Assembly: GCF_900107455.1 (NCBI RefSeq)
Contig: NZ_FNQB01000003.1
Coordinates: 1,054,001-1,118,000, forward strand
Reading direction: 5' to 3'
From: Asanoa ishikariensis
GTDB lineage: Bacteria > Actinomycetota > Actinomycetes > Mycobacteriales > Micromonosporaceae
DNA: 64,000 nt
Part shown: positions 15,381-23,401 of the stretch, piece by piece
Layout of the letters: the number at the start of each line of letters is the position of its first letter
How positions within the stretch are numbered: the stretch's first letter is position 1
Program-made: the position numbers and the translations under genes
Notes under the pieces: model-generated
Told to the model about the DNA's origin: nothing
What the model saw: the letters and a program-made list of their open reading frames with translations, nothing else
Database searches by the model: none

Positions 15381-17000
15381 TCAGGAGACGTCCGGCGCGC
15401 TGGTCTCCAACAGGCGGCCCTCGGTCAGCCGCAGCCAGCGGTCGACCTTGATTTCCCGCAGGAACCGCTCGTCGTGGCTGACCACCACCAACGCTCCCTC
15501 GTACGCGTTGAGCGCGCTCTCCAACTGAGCGACGCTGACCAGGTCGAGGTTGTTGGTCGGCTCGTCGAGGAGCAGGAGTTGCGGCGCCGGCTCCGCGCCA
15601 AGGACGCAGGCCAGGGTGGCGCGCAGCCGCTCGCCGCCGGAGAGCACTCCGACCGGCAGGTGTGCCCGGGGGCCGCGGAACAGGAAGCGGGCGAGCAGGT
15701 TCATCCGCTGCGCGTCCGGGGTCTGCGGCGCGAACGCGGCCAGGTTCTCCGCCACGGTGCGGTCCAGATCCAACAGATCCAACCGTTGCGACAGGTACGC
15801 GATGCGTCCGTCGGCGCGCTTGATCTGGCCACCGTCTGACTCCAGGTCGCCGTTGACCAACCGCAGCAGGGTGGACTTGCCGGCGCCGTTGGGGCCGAGC
15901 AGGGCGATCCGCTCCGGCCCCCGGATCGTCAGGTCGACGCCGTCGCCGGCGAACAGGGACCGGGCCTGCATCCGTTCACCGGCAAGGAGAGTGCGTCCGG
16001 TGGGTACGTTCGTGCCGGGCAGCTCCAACGAGATCTTCTGGTCGTTGCGCAGCGCGCGACCGGCCTCGTCGAGCCGGGCCTTGGCATCGGTCACCCGTGA
16101 CGAGTGCACCTCGTTGGCCTTGCCCGCGGACTCCTGCGCGTCCCGCTTCATGGTGCCGGCGAAGATCTTCGGTAGGCCGGCGTTCTTGAGGTTGCGGGAG
16201 GCGTTGCTGGCGCGGCGGGCCGCCCGCTCGCGGGCCTCCTGCATCTCCCGCTTCTCGCGTTTGAGCTCCTGTTCGGCGTTGCGGACGTTCTTCTCCGCCA
16301 CATCCTGCGCGGCGCTCACGGCCGCCTCGTACTCGGTGAAGTTCCCGCCGTAGAACCGCATCTCGCCGCGGTCGAGCTCGGCGATGCGGTCCATCCGGTC
16401 GAGCAGGGCGCGGTCGTGGCTGACCAGCAGCAGGCAGCCGTTCCACTGCTCCAGCACGTCGTACAACTTGTGCCGGGCCTCGAGGTCGAGATTGTTGGTC
16501 GGCTCGTCCAGGAGCAGCAGGTCGGGGCGCTTCAGCAACTGCGCCGCCAGGCCGAGGGAGACGACCTGGCCGCCGCTGAGGGTGTCCAGGCGCCGGTCGA
16601 AGGCGAGGTCGCGCAGGCCCAGCCGGTCGAGTTCGGCGCGGGTGCGCTCCTCGATGTCCCAGTCGTTGCCGATGGTGGTGAAGTGCTCCTCGCTGGCATC
16701 ACCGGATTCGATGGCATGCAGTGCGGCGATCAGCGGAGCGATCTCCAGCACCTCGGCCACGGTCAGGTTGCCGACCAGCGGGAGGCTCTGCGGCAGGTAG
16801 CCCAGCACGCCCTCGACCGAGACGGACCCGGCGTTGGGGCGGTACTCGCCGGCGATCAGCTTGAGCAGCGTGCTCTTGCCGGCGCCGTTGGGCGCGACCA
16901 GGCCAGTGCGACCGGCACCGATCGAGAAGGACAGGGTGTCGAAGACCGGGGTGTCGTCCGGCCAGGAGAAGGACAGGTTCGAACAGACGATAAAAGACAT
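15381..17000 (-). CDS. ABC-F family ATPase (ribosome protection type), operon leader gene
   Basis: 539 residues with two ABC domains: APNGAGKST (36-44), LSGGQ and LLLLDEPTNNLD in the first, GPNGAGKST, LSGGE and LLLLDEPTNNLD in the second. They are joined by a long basic, probably coiled-coil linker (about 215-300). This is typical of actinobacterial antibiotic-resistance ABC-F proteins. GAGG lies 11 nt before ATG 17000. Upstream is a leader with a -10 box, a 9-residue ORF and a strong hairpin, an arrangement known for ribosome-mediated attenuation of ABC-F genes; here that is inferred. The tandem ABC-F gene follows after 8 nt. Confidence 0.87.
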   Translation of the reverse strand: MSFIVCSNLSFSWPDDTPVFDTLSFSIGAGRTGLVAPNGAGKSTLLKLIAGEYRPNAGSVSVEGVLGYLPQSLPLVGNLTVAEVLEIAPLIAALHAIESGDASEEHFTTIGNDWDIEERTRAELDRLGLRDLAFDRRLDTLSGGQVVSLGLAAQLLKRPDLLLLDEPTNNLDLEARHKLYDVLEQWNGCLLLVSHDRALLDRMDRIAELDRGEMRFYGGNFTEYEAAVSAAQDVAEKNVRNAEQELKREKREMQEARERAARRASNASRNLKNAGLPKIFAGTMKRDAQESAGKANEVHSSRVTDAKARLDEAGRALRNDQKISLELPGTNVPTGRTLLAGERMQARSLFAGDGVDLTIRGPERIALLGPNGAGKSTLLRLVNGDLESDGGQIKRADGRIAYLSQRLDLLDLDRTVAENLAAFAPQTPDAQRMNLLARFLFRGPRAHLPVGVLSGGERLRATLACVLGAEPAPQLLLLDEPTNNLDLVSVAQLESALNAYEGALVVVSHDERFLREIKVDRWLRLTEGRLLETSAPDVS

Positions 17001-17080
17001 TGGGAAAACAACCTCAAATACGAGGGCAGGCGGACCCTAGCCGCCCGACAGGGGGACATGGCCGAAAGGAACGACGAAAG

Positions 17081-17120
17081 GACCACGGCCACACGCGCTC
17101 GTAGGCGCGGGCCGGTGGTC
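17081..17120 (-). terminator. Candidate attenuator hairpin in the ABC-F leader
   Basis: On the minus strand the arms gaccaccggcc and ggccgtggtc pair with one bulge, and cgcgc/gcgcg pairs inside around a ctacga loop. A T-rich stretch (ctttcgtcgttcctttc) follows. The hairpin lies 17 nt after the leader peptide stop and about 80 nt before the ABC-F start. Confidence 0.5.
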
Positions 17121-17136
17121 GGTCACATGTCCGGTC

Positions 17137-17166
17137 TTACCCGGAGATGTCGTCGTCACCCACCAT
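17137..17166 (-). CDS. Candidate 9-residue leader peptide MVGDDDISG
   Basis: A tiny ORF with a good ribosome site (GGGAG, 7 nt before ATG 17166) ends at TAA 17137, just upstream of the hairpin. Translation or stalling here could control formation of the hairpin and hence ABC-F expression. A longer in-frame-free alternative starting at ATG 17180 would read through the hairpin but lacks a ribosome site. Function is inferred only. Confidence 0.4.
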   Translation of the reverse strand: MVGDDDISG

Positions 17167-17185
17167 GTCTCGTCTCCCATGCTTG

Positions 17186-17216
17186 TCTGATTTCAGATCA
17201 GTCGCGATCTACCGTA
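17186..17216 (-). promoter_or_regulatory. Promoter -10 box and palindrome upstream of ABC-F operon
   Basis: TACGGT (17216-17211 on the minus strand) fits the -10 consensus. About 14 nt downstream lies the perfect 12-bp palindrome TCTGAAATCAGA (17186-17197), positioned to act as an operator or 5' transcript element. No -35 or WhiB7-type AT-rich box is obvious. Confidence 0.4.
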
Positions 17217-17345
17217 GCACCGGCTGCGGCGGCCACCCCATCGGCCGGCGCCGTTCCACAAAGGACCGTCCTGGCGTCTGGATCGTGGGGTTTGTGGGCC
17301 GGATTCGCGTGGCTGGCCAGGTCAGACGGTGCCAGCCTGGAGAAC

Positions 17346-18312
17346 ATGACTGTCAGTGATTCGTCCCTCCCGCCGGTATCGCGGGAGGACGCCGCGCAGC
17401 TCCTGGCCGCGGTGGTAGGTGAGGTTCTCCTGCCGGGCGACGACGGGTACGACGAGGAACGCGCTGTCTTCAACGTCAAAGCTGGTGCCCGCGGTGATCG
17501 TGGTGCCGGAGAACGCGGTTGATGTCCAGGCCGCCGTCCGGTTCGCCGCGGGGCAGCAACGACCGCGGCCAAGGCCGGGCTGGCACCGCTGAACGGGTCG
17601 AATCCCACGGTGGGCGTGTCCGGGTACACCCTGGGCGGCGGCCTCAGCCCGACCCTTGGCCGCTCGCACGGCTACGCCGCCGACCATGTGCGCTCCCTCG
17701 ACGTGGTGACCGCGGACGGCGAGCTGCGGCACGTCGACGCGGGTCCGAACCCTACCTGTTCTGGGCGCTGCGCGGCGCGGGGTGGCGCCGCTGCGGGCGC
17801 TGGGTCCGGCGGTCCTGGACACCGTGCGGGACATGCCTTACACGGAGGTCGCGTCGATTCACAGCGAGCCGACCGAACCGCTGCCCTACTACGAACGAAG
17901 CATCACGCTGCGCGAGTTCCCGGCGGCGGCGCAGGACAAGCTGGTCGAGCTCGTCGGCCCGGATTCAGGGACCACGTTGGTGATCGCCGAACTGCGTGCC
18001 CTGGGCGGAGCGTGGGACCGGGAGCCTGCGGTGCCGAACGCGGTGGCGACCAGAGGCCTGCCGTACGTCCTGCTGGGCGTCGCGTCCGGTGAGGTCTCGC
18101 AGGAGCAGCGGCTCAAGAGGTCGGTCGCCGAGCTCCTCGACGGGCTGGCGCCGTGGCAGGGCGACCGGCGCGTGGTGAACAACCTCGCGCCGGAAGAGGC
18201 GACCGACGGGGCGGCGATCTACGGCCCGGAACGCTTCGCGCGCCTGGTGTCGGTCAAGAAGAAGTACGACCCGGCCAACCTGTTCCGCATCAACCACATC
18301 GGGCTGAACTGA
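17346..18312 (+). pseudogene. Berberine bridge enzyme-like FAD oxidoreductase, shattered
   Basis: Fragments of a FAD-linked (PCMH-type) oxidoreductase appear in order but in different frames. The N-terminus MTVSDSSLPPVSREDAAQL...FNVK is in frame 1 from 17346. [22 protein letters not shown] follows in a second frame, then [42 protein letters not shown], then [12 protein letters not shown]. The last segment (17782-18312) reaches the BBE-type end, with KKKYDPANLFRINHIGLN. The span codes about 320 residues against about 450 in intact homologues. Segments of roughly 70 and 130 residues, including the FAD-attachment part, are deleted. It is clearly non-functional. Confidence 0.85.
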
Positions 18313-18341
18313 ATCGCCTTGGTCGCATAGGATCCGTCGAC

Positions 18342-19040
18342 ATGAACGAGCCGCGCGGAACAGAAATCCTTCGGCATCAGTCGTCGCACGACGGGTGGGT
18401 GGCGCCGCAGGGGCCGCAGGAGGACTTCGTCGAGGCCATCGGCCGGCATATCGAGCAATACTTCGGGCCTGTCGAGTTCGTCTATCACGAGGTCGCGTCG
18501 CACCTGGTCCGCATGCACGTCATGGTCGTGGAACCGACCGAGCAGCGCCCGCACCGGACACTGATCACGTCCGGGATGAGTGACCTGCCGATGACGGTCC
18601 CGGAGGGTCAGGACATCAGCCCGTACGCCGAGCTGATGATCAGCTTGCCGGCGGATTATCCGCTGACGAGGTCGGCCGGGATGGACGACGATCCGGCCGG
18701 CTGGCCGCTGCACGTCCTCAAGCAGGTGGCCATGCTGCCGCACGAATACTCGACCTGGATCGGCGAGTTCCATACCGTGCCCAACGGCGATCCATGCCAG
18801 CCGTACGAGGCGGAAACCCCGTTCGCCGGAGTCGTCGTCGCACCGATGCGGCGGGTCCCGCCCGAGGCCCGCACCATCGTGGTTCGCGACGGCGTCGAGA
18901 TCGCGTTGCTCGCCCTGATCCCATTGCACCCCGACGAGATGGCGGTCAAGCTCGAACGCGGCACGGACGCGCTGATCGAACTGCTCGACCGCGGTCGGGT
19001 CAGCGAATTGCTGAAGCCGGACCGGCCTTCGTACGCCTGA
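18342..19040 (+). CDS. Suppressor of fused (SUFU) domain protein
   Basis: 232 residues matching the bacterial SUFU-like domain, with the features VYHEVASHLVRMHVMVVEPT, LITSGMSDLPMTVPEG, YAELMISLPADYPL and the C-terminal FAGVVVAPMRR...ALLALIPLHPDEM block. Bacterial SUFU proteins are often immunity proteins of polymorphic toxin systems, but no toxin is adjacent, so the role is open. ATG 18342 is used; upstream in-frame sequence belongs to the neighbouring pseudogene. A second, broken gene starts at its stop codon (ATG overlapping TGA), suggesting it was once an operon. Confidence 0.78.
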   Translation: MNEPRGTEILRHQSSHDGWVAPQGPQEDFVEAIGRHIEQYFGPVEFVYHEVASHLVRMHVMVVEPTEQRPHRTLITSGMSDLPMTVPEGQDISPYAELMISLPADYPLTRSAGMDDDPAGWPLHVLKQVAMLPHEYSTWIGEFHTVPNGDPCQPYEAETPFAGVVVAPMRRVPPEARTIVVRDGVEIALLALIPLHPDEMAVKLERGTDALIELLDRGRVSELLKPDRPSYA

Positions 19041-19320
19041 TGCCGATCGCCAGCAGTCTCCTGGAGCGTTTCGACGACGCGGCGTTCTGGCAGGAGTATC
19101 GGTTGGGATGACCTGGTCCACTGGCACCCGTACGCGTTCAGGTGGTCCGAGCTGGATCTGGTGTGCCGTGCGGCGGCCGTCCTCGACCCGTCGCTGCCCC
19201 ATCCTGGTCCCGCGCTGCTCCTGCTGAGCCGGTTCGTCGGTGTCCATGGTGGCGACGACGTCGAGCTGACCGGACGCTGTGCAGCTGACGCAGTTGCGGA
19301 TCAGACGTGTCCCGCCTGGT
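19040..19320 (+). pseudogene. Frameshifted hypothetical gene coupled to the SUFU gene
   Basis: ATG 19040 overlaps the SUFU stop and encodes IASSLLERFDDAAFWQEYRLG before a stop at 19111. In another frame, from 19107, the protein continues naturally as DDLVHWHPYAFRWSELDLVC and LVGVHGG-like sequence to about 19300. Joining the frames at 19107 gives one plausible polypeptide, so a single indel has broken it. The 3' end may be truncated where the PAP2 gene begins on the other strand. I recognise no family. Confidence 0.5.
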
Positions 19321-20350
19321 TACCGACTTCTACGGGTGACAACTCCGGCCTGACGTCGGCCGCCGCCGCGACCCTGCGGCAGGACCAGCGACCGGACCGC
19401 CTGGCCCGCGGGCGCGTCTGGTCGCGAGACCTGCGGTACCGCTGCGACGAGGGAGCCGGCGCGGGGGTCGCACGGTTCCCGCGGTGCCGGAGCACGAGGG
19501 CGGCCGTGGCGGCGAGCATGGCCACGGCGACGATCGCGTCCAGCCAGTAGTGGTTGCCGGTCGACACCACCACGAGCAGGGTGATCAGCGGGTGTGCGAG
19601 CCACAGCCACCGCCATCTCCCCCGGCCGGCCGCGACAAGGGCCACCGCGACGGCGAGCGCCCAACCGACATGCAGCGAGGGCATCGCGGCGTACTGGTTC
19701 GTCAACGTGTCCGTGTCCGGCGGCCCGTAGACGCTCGGACCGAACAGCGCTCCGGTGTCGAGGAGGCCGGTCGCCGGGACCAACCGCCCCGGGGCGAGCG
19801 GGAACCAGACGTGCACGACCAGCGCGGCCGCCGTCAGCCAGGCAAGGACCCGGCGCGTGCGCAGATACAGCGGCGCGCGGAAGAGATAGAGCCAGATGAG
19901 CACGGCGGCGGTTGCCGGGAAGTGGACGTAGGCGTAGTAGCTGTCGGCCGCGGTGACCAGCCAGCCGTGGCCGAGCAACGTGTGCTGGACGGTGAGCTCG
20001 CTCGGCAGGTGCAGCCACCGTTCGAGGCGCCAGACCGATGCCGCGTTCGCCGTAGCCTCGCCGGCATGACCCGAGATGATTTGACGGCCGGGTTTGTACG
20101 CGAGAAAGAGCGCGACGACCAGCATCAGTTCCCGAATAGCGGGGCGTAGCTTGCCGCGGCGTGCCTCGGGCTGTGCGACGGGCCGAAGCTGCCGCCTGGC
20201 TCCCGCGGCACCGGCTCGACGAGCCCGCATACCGGTCCGGCACGGAACGGTCCGGACGACGGGATTCTCCTGCGGTTCGGAGATGGTCGCCTGGGTGTGC
20301 GTCAGCCCGTCTGCGCCCTGGTCGGCTGCGGCAGCGGTCGGGCTGGTCAT
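19301..20350 (-). CDS. PAP2-family membrane phosphatase/phosphotransferase
   Basis: 349 residues with about six transmembrane helices between 75 and 300. It carries PAP2 catalytic motifs: PSLHVGWA (motif 2) and STGNHYWLDA (motif 3 with the catalytic His and Asp), with a weak motif 1 around YKPGRQ. It resembles the Aur1/Ipt1-like PAP2 branch that acts on lipid phosphates or inositol phosphoryl transfer at the membrane. The N-terminal 70 residues and the C-terminal about 50 are basic and disordered. GAGGTGAG precedes ATG 20350. Confidence 0.82.
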   Translation of the reverse strand: MTSPTAAAADQGADGLTHTQATISEPQENPVVRTVPCRTGMRARRAGAAGARRQLRPVAQPEARRGKLRPAIRELMLVVALFLAYKPGRQIISGHAGEATANAASVWRLERWLHLPSELTVQHTLLGHGWLVTAADSYYAYVHFPATAAVLIWLYLFRAPLYLRTRRVLAWLTAAALVVHVWFPLAPGRLVPATGLLDTGALFGPSVYGPPDTDTLTNQYAAMPSLHVGWALAVAVALVAAGRGRWRWLWLAHPLITLLVVVSTGNHYWLDAIVAVAMLAATAALVLRHRGNRATPAPAPSSQRYRRSRDQTRPRARRSGRWSCRRVAAAADVRPELSPVEVGNQAGHV

Positions 20351-20453
20351 CTCACCTCGGAAAATGGATCTTCGACCTTGACCATGGCAGCTCCGCGTTC
20401 GCCGATCAAGGAGGAACGTTCACGTTTGTCCTTCGTCACATGCCGTAGGTGCG

Positions 20454-20849
20454 TTAGATCTCGATATCGATCGGCTCGTTGCCGTTGAGGTAGAGCACGT
20501 AGCCCGCCTCCTCGTCACCGAGCAGATCCACGGGCACCACCTCGATGACAAGCTCCGGCCGCGGCAGAAATCCGCAGTCGGCGGGTGGCTCGCGGGCGTC
20601 GAACGCCTCGGTAGAGATCAAAAGCCGGTCACCGACGGCGTAGCGTCGAACGAATCAGGTGCATTGCTCCGCCAGCCAATCACCGGGCAGCGCCTGCCGC
20701 ACCGACACGATGGCGTCGGCCGATGTCGCCCTGGCCCACAGCCACGTCTCAGCGTCCTGCCGCAAGATCGCCCCGACTCCTTCGAACCACCGCATCGGGC
20801 AGCGGCGGCCGAGACGGCGGCCAGGTGCGTCGCGCAGCTGAGCATTCAC
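20454..20849 (-). pseudogene. Hypothetical gene interrupted by an in-frame TGA
   Basis: One minus-strand frame from ATG 20849 encodes a coherent protein (RWFEGVGAILRQDAETWLWA, SVRQALPGDWLAEQ). A TGA at 20655-20657 interrupts it, and it continues in the same frame as RRYAVGDRLLISTEAFDARE, then PELVIEVVPVDLLGDEE, ending NGNEPIDIEI at 20454. The second half has no start codon or ribosome site, so a nonsense mutation is the simplest reading. The full product would be about 131 residues, acidic at the C-terminus; no family recognised. Between 20351 and 20453, and between 20850 and 20923, I see nothing else. Confidence 0.5.
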
Positions 20850-20923
20850 TTATCAGTCGTGGCGATCTCGTCTGCTCGTTTCGGTTCTTGCCCGACCCGC
20901 TGGCCACGGCGTTCGCTGGCGGC

Positions 20924-21913
20924 ATGTCGAGCCCTGGGCCCGTGGCGCCGACCGCCGCCGCGGCCTGTCGGCTGCGTCCGCTGCCGCTTGGTGCCGCCCG
21001 GATCACCGGTGGTGTCTGGGCCGTGCGGCAGCGGGCCAACCGCGCCGCAATTCGCAAAGGGTCGGCCGCGGACGTCTACGAGTGGCTGGAGACCGCCGCC
21101 TGGGAGTACGGCCGGGAGCCGGACGCGGACCTGCTGCGCGCCCTGCGCGCGGTGACCCCGCCGGTGCGGGTCGGCCAGGCCGGTCACCTCCTGCGGGCCG
21201 CCATCGCGCAGGTGCGCGCCACCGGCGACCGTCGCCCGCTCCAGGTCGCCACCGAGGTCGCGGACGTGCTCGACGGCAGCGACGACAGTCACCCCGCTCT
21301 GGCGATGGCGCTCGTGGAGCTGTTCCGCGAGACAGACAACCACCGCTACCTGGACCTGGCCCGGCACATCGTCGACACCCACCGACCGACCAGGCCTGGT
21401 TACCTTGCCGCCGGTGCGGCCGACGTCGCCATCGAGCAGGACGACGGGGACCTGCTCGATGCGCTCGCCCGGGACGAGCCCGCCGACAGCGGTCCGGGTG
21501 GCCTGCACTGGGCCTGGCGGATGTTGCTCGCGACCGGCGAGCCGCACTACGCCGACCTGGCCGAGCGCCTGCTGGACACCAGTGACCCGCGCACCCTCGC
21601 GAGCCTGGACAACTACCTGGCGACCAGCGACGCTGACGGCGTCCAGCTGCACCTCTATGCCCCGTGCCTGGTGACCGCACGGTTGGGCGAAGGACAGATT
21701 CAGGTGGCGGTCGAGGTCGAGGGCAACCGGATCCGGGCGCGCATCCTCGACGCACCGCGCCGCGAGTGGACGCTGTCCATCCGCGTGCCCGCCTGGGCCG
21801 GCGCCGCACAGCTCCGCGTCGACGGGGGCGCGCAGCGGGCGTGGGCCGGCACGTACGCCGAGGTCGTGCGCGCCCATCGCCCCGGGGACACGATCGACCT
21901 CGTCCTGCGCTGA
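20924..21913 (+). CDS. Shortened GH127-like (beta-L-arabinofuranosidase family) protein
   Basis: 329 residues with the start and end of GH127 proteins. The N-terminal block ITGGVWAVRQRANR..AADVYEWLETAAWEYGRE is typical of the alpha/alpha barrel. The C-terminus VQLHLYAP...RRRWTLSIRVPAWAG-type beta domain is also present (here ILDAPRREWTLSIRVPAWAG). Intact homologues have about 600 or more residues. The central part, including the zinc-binding and nucleophile Cys cluster (SCCPPN-type motif), is absent, so hydrolase activity is doubtful. No frameshift is visible. ATG 20924 is chosen because upstream residues do not fit the family. It lies immediately before the arabinoside transporter genes, consistent with arabinose-polymer use. 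Confidence 0.65.
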   Translation: MSSPGPVAPTAAAACRLRPLPLGAARITGGVWAVRQRANRAAIRKGSAADVYEWLETAAWEYGREPDADLLRALRAVTPPVRVGQAGHLLRAAIAQVRATGDRRPLQVATEVADVLDGSDDSHPALAMALVELFRETDNHRYLDLARHIVDTHRPTRPGYLAAGAADVAIEQDDGDLLDALARDEPADSGPGGLHWAWRMLLATGEPHYADLAERLLDTSDPRTLASLDNYLATSDADGVQLHLYAPCLVTARLGEGQIQVAVEVEGNRIRARILDAPRREWTLSIRVPAWAGAAQLRVDGGAQRAWAGTYAEVVRAHRPGDTIDLVLR

Positions 21914-22030
21914 GCGATCTTTCTCGTTTCGTACCCGGCCGATCTGTAATTGCGAACATCAATTCGTGGACGTCCTGTCCGTGGGGCGGCGAGGCTCAGT
22001 CGACGCGCCGGCGTGGAAAGGACGGGAGCC

Positions 22031-23368
22031 ATGACGAACCATCCCGATCCGCGAGGGATCACCCGCCGCCGACTGCTGGGAGTCACCGCCGCGGCGGTCG
22101 GGCTCGGCGCGACCGGTGCGTGCTCCTCGGTGGCCAGCGGCCTGAGCACCTCCCGCGACACGGGCACGCTCGACTTCTGGAACCTGTTCGGCGGCGGCGA
22201 CGGCGTACGCATGCAGCAGATGCTCGACGCCTTCCGCGCGGAGCACCCGGAGATCGAGCTCGCCGCGGTCACGCTGGCCTGGGGCAACCCGTACTACACC
22301 AAGCTGTCCCTGGCCACGCTCGGCGACCGCCCGCCCGAGGTCGCGATCGCGCACCTGACCCGGATGAAGAACCTGGTGCGCGCGGACCTGCTGGAGGAAC
22401 TGCTGCCCGAGGACCTGGCCCGGCACGGCATGACGCCGGACAAGTTCAACTCGCGGGCCTGGGAGGCCGGGCTGGTCGATGGCAAGGCGTACGCGCTCCC
22501 GATCGACACGCACCCGTTCGTGATGTTCTACAACACCGACATCTGCAAGGAAGCGGGCCTGCTCGACGAGGCCGGCAAGCTCAAGCCGTTCGACAGCGAG
22601 GCCGGGTTCGTCGACGCGATGACCAAGGCCAAGCAGGTCACCGGCACGTACGGCGGCGCGGTGGCGTTCACCTCCGAGACCTCGACGCCGTGGCGGATGT
22701 TCCAGTCGTTCTACTCGCAGCTCGGTGGCCAGATGCTCGCGGACGACGGCACCCGGGTGGTGATCGACGACGCGAAGGCGACGCGGGCGCTCGAGTTCAT
22801 GGCGGGCCTGACCCGTGACGGGCTGTTCCCGAACCCGATCGACTACCAGGGCTCGATCGCGATGATGGCCAACGGCGACATCGGCTTCTTCTTCCAGGGC
22901 GAGTGGGAGATCACCACGTTCCAGACGGCGAAGCTGCCGTTCAGCATGACGCTGTTCCCCAACGTCTTCGGCGGCGGCACCTACGCCGTGCAGGGCGACT
23001 CGCACACCTTCGTGCTGCCCCGCCAGCCGCACCGCGACCAGGCCCGGCTCGACCGCTCGCTGACTTTCGTGCGGTCCATGTTGGACCAGAGCAAGACGTG
23101 GACGGAGGGCGGCCACGTGCCGCTGTGGCGGCCGTTCGCGGACAGCCCCGAGTACGCGCAGATGAGCCCGCAGTCCAACTACGCGTCGGCGGCGGACGGC
23201 ACCGCCTACGACGCGGAGGGCTGGTACTCGGGTTCCGGTTCCAACTTCGAGATCATCACCGGCTCCGCCATCGGCGACGTCCTGGCCGGCGCCTCGACAC
23301 CACAGCAGGCCATCGCCCAGATGCGCGGAAGCCTCGAGCAGCTCGCCGGCACCGCGTCACCGTTGTAG
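22031..23368 (+). CDS. Sugar ABC transporter solute-binding lipoprotein
   Basis: 445 residues, family 1 extracellular solute-binding protein. The N-terminus has a twin-arginine-like RRRLLG followed by a hydrophobic stretch and a lipobox ending at Cys31 (GATGAC), so it is a membrane-anchored lipoprotein. The mature part has the usual fold signatures: TLDFWNLFGGGDG, an AHLTRMKNLV ligand-loop region, IDTHPFVMFYNTDICKEAG and ANGDIGFFFQGEWE. GGGAG precedes ATG 22031. With the two permeases and the GH51 enzyme downstream it probably binds arabino-oligosaccharides (inference). Confidence 0.9.
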   Translation: MTNHPDPRGITRRRLLGVTAAAVGLGATGACSSVASGLSTSRDTGTLDFWNLFGGGDGVRMQQMLDAFRAEHPEIELAAVTLAWGNPYYTKLSLATLGDRPPEVAIAHLTRMKNLVRADLLEELLPEDLARHGMTPDKFNSRAWEAGLVDGKAYALPIDTHPFVMFYNTDICKEAGLLDEAGKLKPFDSEAGFVDAMTKAKQVTGTYGGAVAFTSETSTPWRMFQSFYSQLGGQMLADDGTRVVIDDAKATRALEFMAGLTRDGLFPNPIDYQGSIAMMANGDIGFFFQGEWEITTFQTAKLPFSMTLFPNVFGGGTYAVQGDSHTFVLPRQPHRDQARLDRSLTFVRSMLDQSKTWTEGGHVPLWRPFADSPEYAQMSPQSNYASAADGTAYDAEGWYSGSGSNFEIITGSAIGDVLAGASTPQQAIAQMRGSLEQLAGTASPL

Positions 23369-23401
23369 ACCGCACGGCCCCGTGCGTACCGGGAGGCACC
23401 C

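Noticed and set aside
16856-17092. 78-codon minus-strand ORF overlapping the ABC-F start
   Set aside because: It is out of frame with the conserved ABC-F protein and has no recognisable content.
20655-20657. In-frame TGA read as selenocysteine
   Set aside because: No SECIS-like hairpin after the TGA, no selenoprotein family resemblance; a nonsense mutation is simpler.
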